Counted from the first letter of the stretch, positions 1 to 8,085 are shown. The stretch: DNA of 64,000 bases from Burkholderia sp. Ac-20365 (GCF_017104715.1 NZ_JAAGPI010000022.1:62001-126000); one strand, 5' to 3'. The notes: generated by a model from the letters alone, not told the origin. Numbers and translations are program-made.

Positions 1-572
1 TTGACTGCAACGTAGGTGGCAAGTTCAATCATGCGGCGCAGCGACGCGCCGTCGAAGAGGGGCAGCCCCTGGCCCGGATCGAAGATGAACGGAATGCCCG
101 CTTCCGCGAATTGTTCGGAGTGCTGGATCATGCCGTCGAAACCGTCGGGCGCCACGATGCCGAGCTTCACGCCGGGCTGGTCCGCGCGGTTCAGGTGCGA
201 CTGCATCATCGCGCCCGGGTGGAATGCCGTGATCTGGTTGTTCTCGAGGTCGGTGGTGATCATCGCCTGCGCCGAGTACGTGTCGGGCAGCACGCGCACG
301 TGTTCCTTCGACAGACCGAGCGTGTCGAGACGGTCGATGTACAACTGGGCATCGACGGCGCCGAGCGTCGCCATGATGTGTGCGTCGCCGCCCAGCAGAT
401 GCAGCGAGTAGGCGATGTTGCCCGCGCAGCCGCCAAATTCGCGGCGCATCGTCGGCACGAGGAAGCTGACGTTCAGGATGTGGACCTGCTCCGGCAGGAT
501 GTGCTCCCGAAAGCGCCCTTCGAAAGTCATGATGTTGTCGTAGGCGAGCGAGCCGCAAATCAGCGTAGCCAA
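1..572 (-). CDS. PfkB-family carbohydrate/adenosine kinase (3' end cut by window)
   Basis: Reading from 572 toward 1 gives an open frame starting LATLICGSLAYDNIMTFEG. It contains the PfkB N-terminal signature region FGGCAGNIAYSLHLLGG at about residues 47-63, where the small-residue and Asn positions contact the sugar in ribokinase-family enzymes. These proteins phosphorylate sugars or nucleosides with ATP; Burkholderia relatives are often annotated adenosine kinase, but the C-terminal anion-hole motif GAGD lies outside the window, so the substrate stays open. I chose a TTG start at 570-572 because an AGGAA ribosome site sits about 8 bases upstream and the frame begins with the typical beta-strand; no in-frame ATG fits. 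It is last in the minus-strand block after tpx. Confidence 0.8.
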   Translation of the reverse strand, partial: MATLICGSLAYDNIMTFEGRFREHILPEQVHILNVSFLVPTMRREFGGCAGNIAYSLHLLGGDAHIMATLGAVDAQLYIDRLDTLGLSKEHVRVLPDTYSAQAMITTDLENNQITAFHPGAMMQSHLNRADQPGVKLGIVAPDGFDGMIQHSEQFAEAGIPFIFDPGQGLPLFDGASLRRMIELATYVAV

Positions 573-636
573 GGCGAGCGTTCCTATAAATGTGGATCGG
601 TGTGTCGATCAGAGAGAAAAGGGCGCGACGATGTGA

Positions 637-672
637 CAGCGCCGCGCCCGATGCAACACGGGAGCGGCGCTG
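637..672. other. Intergenic stem-loop between tpx and the PfkB kinase
   Basis: Arms CAGCGCCGC (637-645) and GCGGCGCTG (664-672) pair perfectly, and an inner CCCG/CGGG (647-650/659-662) extends the stem after a single mismatch. No T-run follows on either strand, so it is not a classical intrinsic terminator. It is one of four such structures in successive gaps of this gene block. Confidence 0.5.
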
Positions 673-691
673 GGTCGACGCAGTGAGAAGC

Positions 692-1192
692 TTACTTCAG
701 CGCGGCGAGCGCTGCGTCATAGTTCGGCTCGTTCTTGATTTCGCCGACGAGTTCAGCGTGCACGACCTTGTCGTTTTCGTCGACGACGACGACAGCGCGT
801 GCCGTCAGGCCCGTCAGCGGACCGCTCGTCACGTCGACGCCGTACGCCTGCGCGAACTCATGGCCGCGGAAGGTCGATGCCGTCACGACGTTTTCGATGC
901 CTTCCGTCGTGCAGAAGCGCGAGGCCGCGAACGGCAGATCGCCCGAGATGACGATCACAGCCGTGTTGCTCAGCTTCGCGGCGGCTTCGTTGAACTTGCG
1001 CGTCGACGTTGCGCAGGTCGGCGTGTCGAGGCTCGGCACGATGTTCAGCACCTTGCGCTTGCCCGCGAAGTCGGCGAGCGTCAGCGGCTTCAGATCCTTG
1101 CCGACGAGCGAGAAGGCGGGCGCTGCCTGGCCCACGGACGGGAACGTGCCAGCGACTTCGATCGGGTTGCCACCCAGCGTGACTTGACTCAT
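692..1192 (-). CDS. tpx: Thiol peroxidase Tpx
   Basis: A 166-residue atypical 2-Cys peroxiredoxin that reduces hydrogen and alkyl peroxides using thioredoxin, in the cytoplasm or periplasm depending on species. The peroxidatic cysteine is Cys60 in SLDTPTCATSTRKF and the resolving cysteine is Cys94 in SRFCTTEGIE, matching the Cys61/Cys95 pair of the E. coli enzyme. Length matches the family almost exactly and no signal peptide is present. The ATG at 1190-1192 precedes the conserved start MSQVTLGGNPIEVAG. It sits between the DUF3426 membrane protein and a PfkB kinase, both on the same strand, with stem-loops in both flanking gaps. Confidence 0.97.
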   Translation of the reverse strand: MSQVTLGGNPIEVAGTFPSVGQAAPAFSLVGKDLKPLTLADFAGKRKVLNIVPSLDTPTCATSTRKFNEAAAKLSNTAVIVISGDLPFAASRFCTTEGIENVVTASTFRGHEFAQAYGVDVTSGPLTGLTARAVVVVDENDKVVHAELVGEIKNEPNYDAALAALK

Positions 1193-1228
1193 GTTGTGCT
1201 CCGAAGATTCGTCAGGGATTGACGGGAT

Positions 1229-1254
1229 GCGCGCCCGGTGTTTGCCGGGCGCGC
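1229..1254. other. Intergenic stem-loop between DUF3426 gene and tpx
   Basis: Perfect 10-bp arms GCGCGCCCGG (1229-1238) and CCGGGCGCGC (1245-1254) enclose the hexaloop TGTTTG. No T-tract follows on either strand. It could be a weak terminator, an attenuator or an mRNA-stability element ahead of tpx. Confidence 0.55.
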
Positions 1255-1285
1255 GGATAACCTGCGCGCGCCGCAGAGCTGTCCG

Positions 1286-3061
1286 TTACGGATAGAAGAT
1301 CTGCACGCGGAAATTCGAGGCGACGGCATCGCCGGTGTCGAGGCGCACGACCATTGTCTGCGTCGTGCGGGCGGGGAGACCCGCCGCAATCGGCGTGCCG
1401 GGTTTCACATAGTCTTGCGGCCACAGCACGCGCCGCACGGCGATGTTGTTGTTCTCGTCGAGCAGCGTCAGCTCGACGGCGGGATACGCGAGCGCGAGAT
1501 CGAAACGGTTGCGCAGCGGCATCTTCAGTTCGAGTTTGTGCGGGCCGTCGATCTGGCGCAAGTCCGAAGGCTCGACCAGCAAGCCGTCGATGTCGCGCGG
1601 CGGCTCGACCTTGCAGCCCAGATGCGAGCATGCCTTGACGAACAGCGACTGCGCATCGGGCCACGCGACCATCACCGTTTCGCGTTGCCACCATGCGAGC
1701 TGCACGAGCAGCAGGGCGCCGAGCAGGCCGGCCGCGACGCCGCCCAGGATGTGCCACACGATGCGGCTCGGTTCGGGCGCGCGCGGTTCGCGCGTGACGG
1801 CGAATGCGTCGTCGCCGTCGGGTGCGGCGGCGAAGGGGCGGTTGTAGTCTTCGCGACCGGGTTCGCCGTAAGGCTCGCGCGCGGCGGCGCCGAAGCGCGG
1901 TTCGAGATCGGGTTCCGCCGACGGTGCGCCGAAGTAGGGTTCGCGCTCGCGGCTACGTTCGCCTTGTTCCGCATGCGCGGCGTGTTCGGCAGAAGGCATC
2001 ACGGTGCGGTCTTCGTCGTCCAGCACGGACTTCGCGGGTTCGTCGCGACGCGACTCGCGCAGCGCGTCGTCGAACGGATCGTGCAGCGGTGCTTCGGGTT
2101 CGTGCTTCGCTTCTTGCGCTGAAAGATCCTGGTGCGCTTGCGCCGGTTCGCGAAGGGACTCCGGTTCACGCCACGCCTGGGACTCGTGGATCGCGGGCGC
2201 TGCGTCGAAGGTCGGCTCCGTTTTCGCGTGCGCTTGCGGCTCGGTTTTTTGCTCGAACGCCGGTTCAGCAGGCGTTTCGGCAACGGGCACAACGAGGGGC
2301 ATTTCCGATGCCGCATCGACAGCCGCTTCGCTGTGCGGCTCGGCCTCGACCGGTTTGCGCGCGATCGCCTTTTCGAGGTTCATCGGCTGCGATTCGGTGA
2401 GTTCGAGCTTGAGCGGCGGCTGTGCCGAACTCGGAATCGTGACAGGCTTGAGCGGAATCGTCGACGCGTTATGGCGGATTCGCCGGTCGATCGACGCGTC
2501 GGGCGCTGGCGCCCACGGGTTCCACTCTTCCGCGCGGAAGTCGGGCGGATTCGCCGGTGATTCGTGTTGGGTTTGCGCGGCAGGCGTCGCTTCGGCTTCA
2601 ACGGCGGGCGCCGGTTCTGCTGCAGCTACCTCGCCGCCCGGCTGCACCGCAGGCGCGGCGGACTGCTCTTCGACGTGTGCCGCCTCGCTGCCAGCTTGCG
2701 GCTCGACGACATGCTCAGCGACGACATCTGCCGCAGGCGTCGCAGCATGCGCGGCCCGTTCGACAACAGGCGAGGAGGGCGAGGAGGGCGAGGAGGGCAC
2801 TTCGACAACAGGCTTCGCTTCCCGCACAGCCGTCACACCGCCATTCGCCAGCGTATCGAGCGTGTGCGCCGTCACATCGTCGATCGTGACGGGCCTGGCC
2901 TTGTCGATGCTCGCGCCGTTGCTCACGTCGAACAGGCTGCTCGATGCGTCGAACACTTCTTTGCAGTGGCCACAACGCACGAGTCCGCGGCGCAGCGTGA
3001 GCTGCTCCGGCTGGAGCCTGAAGACGGTTTCGCAGAAGGGACAGCGTGTCGCTAGAAGCAT
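1286..3061 (-). CDS. Zinc-ribbon plus DUF3426 single-pass membrane protein
   Basis: A 591-residue protein with three parts. Residues 1-38 form an MJ0042-type zinc ribbon with Cys7, Cys10, Cys30 and Cys33 (CPFC...CGHC). Residues about 45-430 are a low-complexity linker rich in Ala, Glu and Pro. A single hydrophobic segment near residues 434-456 (IVWHILGGVAAGLLGALLLV) is followed by a C-terminal DUF3426 domain with a CSHLGCKVEPP motif. This architecture is common in beta-proteobacteria directly downstream of prmA; its biochemical role is not established. The linker contains a short 9-bp tandem repeat and is probably disordered. It sits 69 bases after prmA on the same strand. Confidence 0.88.
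   Translation of the reverse strand: MLLATRCPFCETVFRLQPEQLTLRRGLVRCGHCKEVFDASSSLFDVSNGASIDKARPVTIDDVTAHTLDTLANGGVTAVREAKPVVEVPSSPSSPSSPVVERAAHAATPAADVVAEHVVEPQAGSEAAHVEEQSAAPAVQPGGEVAAAEPAPAVEAEATPAAQTQHESPANPPDFRAEEWNPWAPAPDASIDRRIRHNASTIPLKPVTIPSSAQPPLKLELTESQPMNLEKAIARKPVEAEPHSEAAVDAASEMPLVVPVAETPAEPAFEQKTEPQAHAKTEPTFDAAPAIHESQAWREPESLREPAQAHQDLSAQEAKHEPEAPLHDPFDDALRESRRDEPAKSVLDDEDRTVMPSAEHAAHAEQGERSREREPYFGAPSAEPDLEPRFGAAAREPYGEPGREDYNRPFAAAPDGDDAFAVTREPRAPEPSRIVWHILGGVAAGLLGALLLVQLAWWQRETVMVAWPDAQSLFVKACSHLGCKVEPPRDIDGLLVEPSDLRQIDGPHKLELKMPLRNRFDLALAYPAVELTLLDENNNIAVRRVLWPQDYVKPGTPIAAGLPARTTQTMVVRLDTGDAVASNFRVQIFYP
2769..2798. repeat. 9-bp tandem repeat in the DUF3426 linker
   Basis: Three full copies and one third of the unit GGCGAGGAG, read on the plus strand. 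On the coding strand it encodes Ser-Ser-Pro repeats, so length changes would stay in frame. It may vary between strains. Confidence 0.8.
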
Positions 3062-3130
3062 ATCGAGCCGTAAGACCGGTTAGCCGCCAAGGAGCCGAAT
3101 GGGGCCGGAAGCAAGCAAATATGCGTTATT

Positions 3131-4033
3131 CTAATTGCTTTCGCGTCGCGTACCCGCAAGGCATACCCAGCCTTCGTGTTCGCGCCACACCGCAATGTCG
3201 ATCCACTGCTGATAGACCTGCGCTACTTCATCCGCCTGCCGCGCGAGAATGCCCGACAGCGCAATGCGTCCACCCGGCTTCACCTTCGACGACAACATCG
3301 ACGCCATCAGCTTCAGCGGGTTCGACAGAATGTTCGCGACGACAATATCGAACTCGCCCGGCGGGCAATCATCAGGCAAACCGTACGTGACGTCGGCGCG
3401 ATTGCGCTCGCTGTTGTGACGTGCCGATTCGACTGCTTGCGGATCGATGTCGATACCAAAGACGGGATTCGCGCCGCACTTTTTAGCGAGGATCGCGAGG
3501 ATGCCGGAGCCGCAACCGTAGTCGAGCACCGACTGATCCTGCTTCACGTTCTGTTCGAGCCACTCCATGCAAAGACGCGTGGTCGGATGGCTGCCCGTAC
3601 CGAACGCGAGGCCCGGATCGAGTTCGAGCACGAGTGCGTCGGGATCCGGCGCGTCGTGCCACGACGGCACGACCCAGATACGCTCGCCAATCGGAATCGG
3701 ATCGAACTGGGATTGCGTGAGGCGCACCCAGTCCTGTTCTTCGACCTCGCGCACGCTGAACGACGGCGTATCGGCGAGACCGAGTTCATTCGCGGCGGCC
3801 GCAAGCAGCACGGCCGGCTCGTGTTCCGGCGCCAGCAACGCGATCACGCGCGAATGCGTCCACGCGGTGCGATCCGGCGTGAGACCGGGCTCGCCGAACA
3901 GCGGCTGCTCGTCGGGCGTGTCGGCATCCGCATCTTCGACGGACACCGACAGCGCGCCCAGTTCGAGCAGCGCATCCGACAACGCTTCCGCGTGCTCGCG
4001 TGCGAGTTCGACGACCAGTTCCCGGTAACTCAT
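3131..4033 (-). CDS. prmA: Ribosomal protein L11 methyltransferase PrmA
   Basis: A 300-residue SAM-dependent methyltransferase that trimethylates ribosomal protein L11. The N-terminal substrate-recognition domain (MSYRELVVELAREHAEALSDALLELGALSVSVEDAD) is followed by the class I fold, with the SAM-binding motif VLDYGCGSGILAI around residue 170 and the catalytic-site motif VVANILSNPL near residue 230. Its start lies 3 bases after the accC stop, so it is almost certainly co-transcribed with accB-accC, an arrangement found widely in proteobacteria. The length is normal for the family. Confidence 0.97.
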   Translation of the reverse strand: MSYRELVVELAREHAEALSDALLELGALSVSVEDADADTPDEQPLFGEPGLTPDRTAWTHSRVIALLAPEHEPAVLLAAAANELGLADTPSFSVREVEEQDWVRLTQSQFDPIPIGERIWVVPSWHDAPDPDALVLELDPGLAFGTGSHPTTRLCMEWLEQNVKQDQSVLDYGCGSGILAILAKKCGANPVFGIDIDPQAVESARHNSERNRADVTYGLPDDCPPGEFDIVVANILSNPLKLMASMLSSKVKPGGRIALSGILARQADEVAQVYQQWIDIAVWREHEGWVCLAGTRRESN

Positions 4034-4036
4034 TGC

Positions 4037-5404
4037 TTACGCTTCTTCCGGTGCGGCTTGCAGTTTCTGCGCGAGCCGGTTTTCGAGGTAATGGATGCTC
4101 GTGCCGCCCTCGACGAACTTCGCGTCGAGCATCAGCTCGCGATGCAGCGGGATGTTGGTCTGAATGCCTTCGACCACCATTTCCGACAGCGCGATGCGCA
4201 TCCGCTTGATCGCCTGTTCGCGCGTCGCGCCGTAAGCGATCAGCTTGCCGATCATCGAATCATAGTTCGGCGGAACGAAATAGCCGTTATAAGCGTGCGA
4301 ATCGACGCGAATTCCGGGGCCGCCCGGCATATGCCACGAGGTCAGACGACCCGGCGACGGCGTGAACTTGAACGGATCTTCGGCGTTGATACGGCATTCG
4401 ATCGCATGTCCGCGGAACTGGATGTCGCGCTGGCGGATGGCGAGCTTTTCGCCTGCCGCGATGCGGATCTGTTCCTGCACGATATCGATGCCCGTGATCA
4501 GTTCCGTGACCGGGTGCTCGACCTGCACGCGCGTGTTCATTTCGATGAAGTAGAACTCGCCGTTTTCGTACAGGAATTCGAACGTGCCTGCGCCGAGGTA
4601 GCCCATCTTCTTGCACGCGTCCGCGCAGCGGTCGCCAATGCGCTCGATCAGACGGCGCGCGATGCCGGGCGCCGGCGCTTCTTCGATCACCTTCTGGTGA
4701 CGGCGCTGCATCGAGCAGTCGCGTTCGCCGAGCCACAGTGCGTTCTTGAACGAGTCGGCCAGCACCTGGATTTCGATGTGCCGCGGGTTCTCCAGGTATT
4801 TCTCCATGTAGACCTGCGGATTGCCGAACGCACGGCCCGCTTCTTCGCGCGTCATGTTGACGGCGTTCACGAGCGCGGCTTCCGTGTGCACCACGCGCAT
4901 GCCGCGGCCACCGCCGCCGCCTGCCGCCTTGATGATCACCGGATAGCCGACCTGGCGCGCAATCTTCACGATTTCCTTCGGATCTTCCGGCAACGCGCCT
5001 TCCGAACCGGGCACGCAGGGCACGCCCGTCTTGATCATGGTCTGCTTCGCGGTGACCTTGTCGCCCATCATGCGGATGGTGTCGGGGCGCGGGCCGATGA
5101 ACACGAAGCCCGATTGCTCGACGCGCTCGGCAAAGTCCGCGTTCTCGGACAGGAAGCCGTAGCCGGGGTGAATCGCTTCGGCGTCGGTGACTTCCGCCGC
5201 GCTGATCAGCGCGGGCATGTTCAGGTACGAGAGGTTCGACGGCGCCGGTCCGATACAGACCGCCTCGTCGGCGAGCTTCACGTACTTGGCTTCCTTGTCG
5301 GCTTCGGAATAGACGACGACCGTCTTGACGCCGAGTTCGCGGCACGCGCGCTGGATGCGGAGCGCGATTTCGCCACGATTGGCAATGAGGATTTTTTCAA
5401 ACAT
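4037..5404 (-). CDS. accC: Biotin carboxylase subunit of acetyl-CoA carboxylase
   Basis: This 455-residue enzyme carboxylates biotin on AccB using ATP and bicarbonate, the first half of malonyl-CoA synthesis. The N-terminal Rossmann-like motif is MFEKILIANRGEIALRI, the glycine-rich ATP-grasp loop is KAAGGGGGRGMRVV, and metal/biotin-site residues lie in FYFIEMNTRVQVEHPVTE. I start at the ATG at 5402-5404, which gives the universally conserved MFEKILIANRGEIA; an in-frame TTG at 5425 would add MMSRISA but has no better ribosome site. It follows accB after a 132-base gap and precedes prmA by 3 bases. Confidence 0.98.
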   Translation of the reverse strand: MFEKILIANRGEIALRIQRACRELGVKTVVVYSEADKEAKYVKLADEAVCIGPAPSNLSYLNMPALISAAEVTDAEAIHPGYGFLSENADFAERVEQSGFVFIGPRPDTIRMMGDKVTAKQTMIKTGVPCVPGSEGALPEDPKEIVKIARQVGYPVIIKAAGGGGGRGMRVVHTEAALVNAVNMTREEAGRAFGNPQVYMEKYLENPRHIEIQVLADSFKNALWLGERDCSMQRRHQKVIEEAPAPGIARRLIERIGDRCADACKKMGYLGAGTFEFLYENGEFYFIEMNTRVQVEHPVTELITGIDIVQEQIRIAAGEKLAIRQRDIQFRGHAIECRINAEDPFKFTPSPGRLTSWHMPGGPGIRVDSHAYNGYFVPPNYDSMIGKLIAYGATREQAIKRMRIALSEMVVEGIQTNIPLHRELMLDAKFVEGGTSIHYLENRLAQKLQAAPEEA

Positions 5405-5483
5405 AGCGGATATTCGACTCATCAATGGGCGCCGCGGGCCCGGTTGGTTCGAAGGGGCGGGCGGCTGCCTCAGAGGATCGGTT

Positions 5484-5508
5484 GCGCGCCCGGAGAAGGA
5501 GGGCGCGC
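5484..5508. other. Intergenic stem-loop between accB and accC
   Basis: Arms GCGCGCCC (5484-5491) and GGGCGCGC (5501-5508) pair perfectly around a 9-base loop. No T-run is present. Its position inside the accB-accC gap makes a processing, stability or attenuation role possible. Confidence 0.5.
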
Positions 5509-5536
5509 GGATGGCAAACGGCTAACCTGCGCCGTA

Positions 5537-6010
5537 TCAGCCGATCACGAAGAGCGGCTGGCCGTATTCGACTGCCTGGCCGTTCTCGACGAGGATTTCC
5601 TTGATGACGCCAGCCGCATCCGATTCGATCTCGTTCAGCAGCTTCATCGCTTCGATGATGCAGATCGTCTGGCCTTCCTTGACGGTATCGCCCACCTGCA
5701 CGAACGGATCGGCGCCCGGCGACGGTGCGCGGTAGAACGTGCCGACCATCGGCGACGTCACGACGTGGCCTTGCGGTGCTGCTGCGGCGGGCGTAGCGGG
5801 CGCGGCGATGCCGGCTGCTTCACCTGCGTGAGCTGCGGGCGCCATGCCCGGCGCGGCGAATTGCGGCGCAAAGTTGCCAGGCTGCTGGACGTAAACGGGC
5901 GGTGCGTTTTTGACGATGCGCACCTTGCCTTCGCCCTCGGTCACTTCGAGTTCGGAGATGCCGGACTCGGAGACGAGGTCGATCAGAGTCTTCAGTTTAC
6001 GTAGATCCAT
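5537..6010 (-). CDS. accB: Biotin carboxyl carrier protein of acetyl-CoA carboxylase
   Basis: A 157-residue carrier protein. The N-terminal region (MDLRKLKTLIDLVSESGISELEVTEG) is joined by an Ala/Pro-rich flexible linker at about residues 38-82 to the biotinyl domain, whose motif EAMKLLNEIE places the biotinylated lysine at Lys123. It carries carboxybiotin from AccC to the carboxyltransferase AccAD in the cytoplasm. It is encoded directly before accC and after aroQ, and the gap to aroQ contains a strong hairpin. Confidence 0.98.
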   Translation of the reverse strand: MDLRKLKTLIDLVSESGISELEVTEGEGKVRIVKNAPPVYVQQPGNFAPQFAAPGMAPAAHAGEAAGIAAPATPAAAAPQGHVVTSPMVGTFYRAPSPGADPFVQVGDTVKEGQTICIIEAMKLLNEIESDAAGVIKEILVENGQAVEYGQPLFVIG

Positions 6011-6034
6011 GGGCTTTCCCCTTCAATGCGTGAA

Positions 6035-6058
6035 GCGCCAGCGGGTTGCCGCTGGCGC
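6035..6058. other. Intergenic stem-loop between aroQ and accB
   Basis: Perfect 10-bp arms GCGCCAGCGG (6035-6044) and CCGCTGGCGC (6049-6058) close a GTTG tetraloop. No T-tract follows on the minus strand. It could set the ratio of aroQ to accBC transcripts or protect mRNA ends. Confidence 0.55.
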
Positions 6059-6078
6059 CGAATTCGTGTTTTGGGTTG

Positions 6079-6543
6079 TCAGTTGCGCGGCGATCCGGCC
6101 GTCCCAGCGGCCAACCGGTCGAGCGCATATTCGAGTGCGTACAGATAGCCCTTCCAGCCGAGGCCGCAAATCACGCCCTCTGCCTGGTCGGAGAAATACG
6201 AGTGATGCCTGAACGGCTCTCGACGATGCACGTTCGAGAGATGAATCTCGACGAACGGGATGCCGACGCCCGCCAGGGCGTCCCGGATCGCCACGCTGGT
6301 GTGCGTGTACGCAGCCGGGTTGATCAGAATGAAATCGGTCTTCTCGGTTCGAGCGGACTGGATGCGATCGACGAGCGCGCCTTCGTGATTGCTCTGGAAG
6401 GTGGCCAGTTCAATGCCGGCGTCCGCTGCGCGGTCTGCCAGCGCCTGATCGATCTGCGGGAGCGTGACGCGGCCATAGACCTCAGGTTCCCGGGTACCGA
6501 GAAGGTTGAGGTTGGGGCCGTGCAGAACCAGCAGTCGCGTCAT
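6079..6543 (-). CDS. aroQ: Type II 3-dehydroquinate dehydratase
   Basis: This 154-residue protein dehydrates 3-dehydroquinate to 3-dehydroshikimate, the third step of the shikimate pathway. The N-terminal signature LVLHGPNLNLLGTREPEVYG carries the catalytic Tyr23, and the conserved INPAAYTHTSVAIRDAL and EIHLSNVHRREPFRHHSY motifs supply further active-site residues, including the histidine general acid. Length is normal for the dodecameric type II enzyme. It is the promoter-proximal gene of the aroQ-accB-accC-prmA group, and another shikimate gene, aroE, lies about 6 kb away on the other strand. Confidence 0.98.
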   Translation of the reverse strand: MTRLLVLHGPNLNLLGTREPEVYGRVTLPQIDQALADRAADAGIELATFQSNHEGALVDRIQSARTEKTDFILINPAAYTHTSVAIRDALAGVGIPFVEIHLSNVHRREPFRHHSYFSDQAEGVICGLGWKGYLYALEYALDRLAAGTAGSPRN

Positions 6544-6573
6544 GGTCGGTTCGTTTTCCGTGGAATTGGCCGC

Positions 6574-6603
6574 ACTTTAGCGCTGATTAGAGAAATTTGT
6601 CTA
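6574..6603 (-). promoter_or_regulatory. Possible promoter of the aroQ-accBC group
   Basis: On the minus strand a TAGACA box (6603-6598) is followed after 18 bases by TAAAGT (6579-6574), about 30 bases upstream of the aroQ start. Both boxes are imperfect. The surrounding 6544-6737 gap is AT-richer than its neighbours and otherwise holds no gene I can support. Confidence 0.35.
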
Positions 6604-6737
6604 GTTTCTCGAGCGCCCGGCACCTCTCGCGACCTTGCCAGGATAGCAGCAACTTGCCGAACTTCTGACATCTTATTGTGAATATCGTCCAACCTGAGGC
6701 GAAAGTTTCTCAATTAAATGTCAAAAAGTTGTTGATA

Positions 6738-7283
6738 TCAGAGCGCGTCGAGCGTGCGTTTCAGCTCGTCCGGCTTGATCTGACCTAATTTTGTCGACCG
6801 TACAACGCCTTTGGCGTCAATTACGACGGTGTAAGGCAAACCGCCCGCGTTGTTGCCGAATGCACGTGCCAGGTCGGCGCCGCCGAATCCGGCGACGTAG
6901 ATCGGGTAGTTGACGGGCACTTTCTGGAGGAACGCCTTGATGTTCTTGTCGGAATCGACGCCGAGACCGACGAACTCGATGCCCTTCTTCGAGTATTCCT
7001 TGTGCAGCGCCGACAGCGACGGCATTTCCTCGACGCACGGTCCGCACCACGACGCCCAGAAGTTGATGACGACCGGGTGTCCCTTGAAGCCCGCGAGCGA
7101 TTGCGGCGCGCCGTCGGCGTTGGTCACTTTCGCCGCCCACAGCTGATTGACGGCATTGTTGTCGGCCGGGGCCGCGTTCGCGACACCCGCGAGATCGTTG
7201 TTGCCGAGCAGCCAGTGGCCCGCGATGGCGCCACCTGCTGTCGCGACGACGGCCACCGCCGCGATTGCCAGAATCCGCTTCAT
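6738..7283 (-). CDS. TlpA-like periplasmic thiol:disulfide oxidoreductase
   Basis: A 181-residue protein. Its N-terminal hydrophobic segment (ILAIAAVAVVATAGGAIAG) acts as a signal peptide or membrane anchor and places a thioredoxin fold in the periplasm. The active site is WASWCGPCVEEMPSL with Cys80 and Cys83, the CGPC form typical of reducing TlpA/ResA-family proteins that supply electrons for cytochrome c maturation or other periplasmic thiols. The cis-proline region GGLPYTVVIDAKGVV is present. It lies 26 bases downstream of the NTase-like gene and 194 bases before aroQ. The specific partner cannot be told from sequence. Confidence 0.93.
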   Translation of the reverse strand: MKRILAIAAVAVVATAGGAIAGHWLLGNNDLAGVANAAPADNNAVNQLWAAKVTNADGAPQSLAGFKGHPVVINFWASWCGPCVEEMPSLSALHKEYSKKGIEFVGLGVDSDKNIKAFLQKVPVNYPIYVAGFGGADLARAFGNNAGGLPYTVVIDAKGVVRSTKLGQIKPDELKRTLDAL

Positions 7284-7309
7284 ATAGAGAGTCTGTCTGT
7301 TAAGAGTGT

Positions 7310-7963
7310 TCAGTTCGTGGAAGGCGCGGCGTCGCTTTCGTCGATCAGCGCCTGGACGGCGCGCACATCGGCCCGCGCGAGGCGGCCGCGTGCATCGGCG
7401 CGTACGGCGCCGCGCAGATCGTCGGTGCTATAGAGCGCGACGTGGATGCCCACGGGTTCGGCGTCCCGGCCTTCGTTCATCGGACGCCAGAGGAAGCTCA
7501 AGGTTTCGACGTAGCCGCGTCCCGCAAAGTGCCGGGTTTCGGAAACGTCATACTGTACGTTGGCGTTGAGCAGATAAATGGCGACTTCCTTCGGGTTATC
7601 GCAGAACGCCTGCAGATGAATATCGGAATGTTCACCGGCTGTGCCGCCCAGGACTGCACCAGTCAGATACGGATTGAACGGCGCGAGCCGTTGCATCCAG
7701 TCGAGCGCGACTTCGCGCAAGCGGCGCAGCACGGCCGGCTGGCTGTCGCCCTGGAACAATGACTGATACTCGCGGATTTCTTCCTCGATCTGGTCGTTAT
7801 CCGGCAGCCATTCGCCAGCGACGCGCGTTTCCCCGACGACCTGCCGCGCAGCCTTGCGCTTGGCCGTCGAGTAGTCGAGACCGTCTTCAGCGATCATTCG
7901 CGCAGCCGCGATGGCGATTTCCTCGCGCACGCGCTGCGGATCGAAATGTGATTTGCGAACCAT
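7310..7963 (-). CDS. Conserved protein with nucleotidyltransferase-like motif
   Basis: A 217-residue soluble protein with no signal or membrane segment. Residues 1-60 are helical and charged. The middle region GAVLGGTAGEHSDIHLQAF (about residues 102-120) resembles the minimal nucleotidyltransferase signature, a G-G/S turn followed by a D-h-D/E strand, but the second acidic residue is replaced by His. Relatives are found next to tlpA and mpl in Burkholderiaceae, and some are mislabelled as muramate ligases because of the neighbour. Its function is unknown. It is divergent from mpl and probably co-transcribed with the TlpA gene 26 bases downstream. Confidence 0.82.
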   Translation of the reverse strand: MVRKSHFDPQRVREEIAIAAARMIAEDGLDYSTAKRKAARQVVGETRVAGEWLPDNDQIEEEIREYQSLFQGDSQPAVLRRLREVALDWMQRLAPFNPYLTGAVLGGTAGEHSDIHLQAFCDNPKEVAIYLLNANVQYDVSETRHFAGRGYVETLSFLWRPMNEGRDAEPVGIHVALYSTDDLRGAVRADARGRLARADVRAVQALIDESDAAPSTN

Positions 7964-8048
7964 CCGTCAATCATACTAGAGAAAGTCTGACGGTCTTTTT
8001 ACGCCGCCACACCCCTCCGAAGGCACTCGGCGGTGAACCGGAAAAGCA

Positions 8049-8068
8049 CGTCCGATCAAGATCGGACG
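8049..8068. promoter_or_regulatory. Perfect palindrome in the mpl upstream region
   Basis: Arms CGTCCGATC (8049-8057) and GATCGGACG (8060-8068) flank AA. The palindrome lies about 11 bases upstream of the likely -10 box of mpl and so overlaps its -35 region. It has no T-tract, which favours a protein-binding operator over a terminator. No cognate regulator is evident nearby. Confidence 0.45.
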
Positions 8069-8079
8069 GGCCTGTCGGT

Positions 8080-8085
8080 TACAAT
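8080..8085 (+). promoter_or_regulatory. Likely -10 box of the mpl operon
   Basis: TACAAT lies 83 bases upstream of the mpl ATG in the divergent intergenic region. The matching -35 is poor, which fits an activated or weak promoter. Confidence 0.4.

Noticed and set aside
3176..6004. 942-residue plus-strand open frame opposite prmA-accC-accB
   Set aside because: It is antisense to three well-recognised genes and is Arg/His/Asp-rich, the usual mirror frame in GC-rich DNA.
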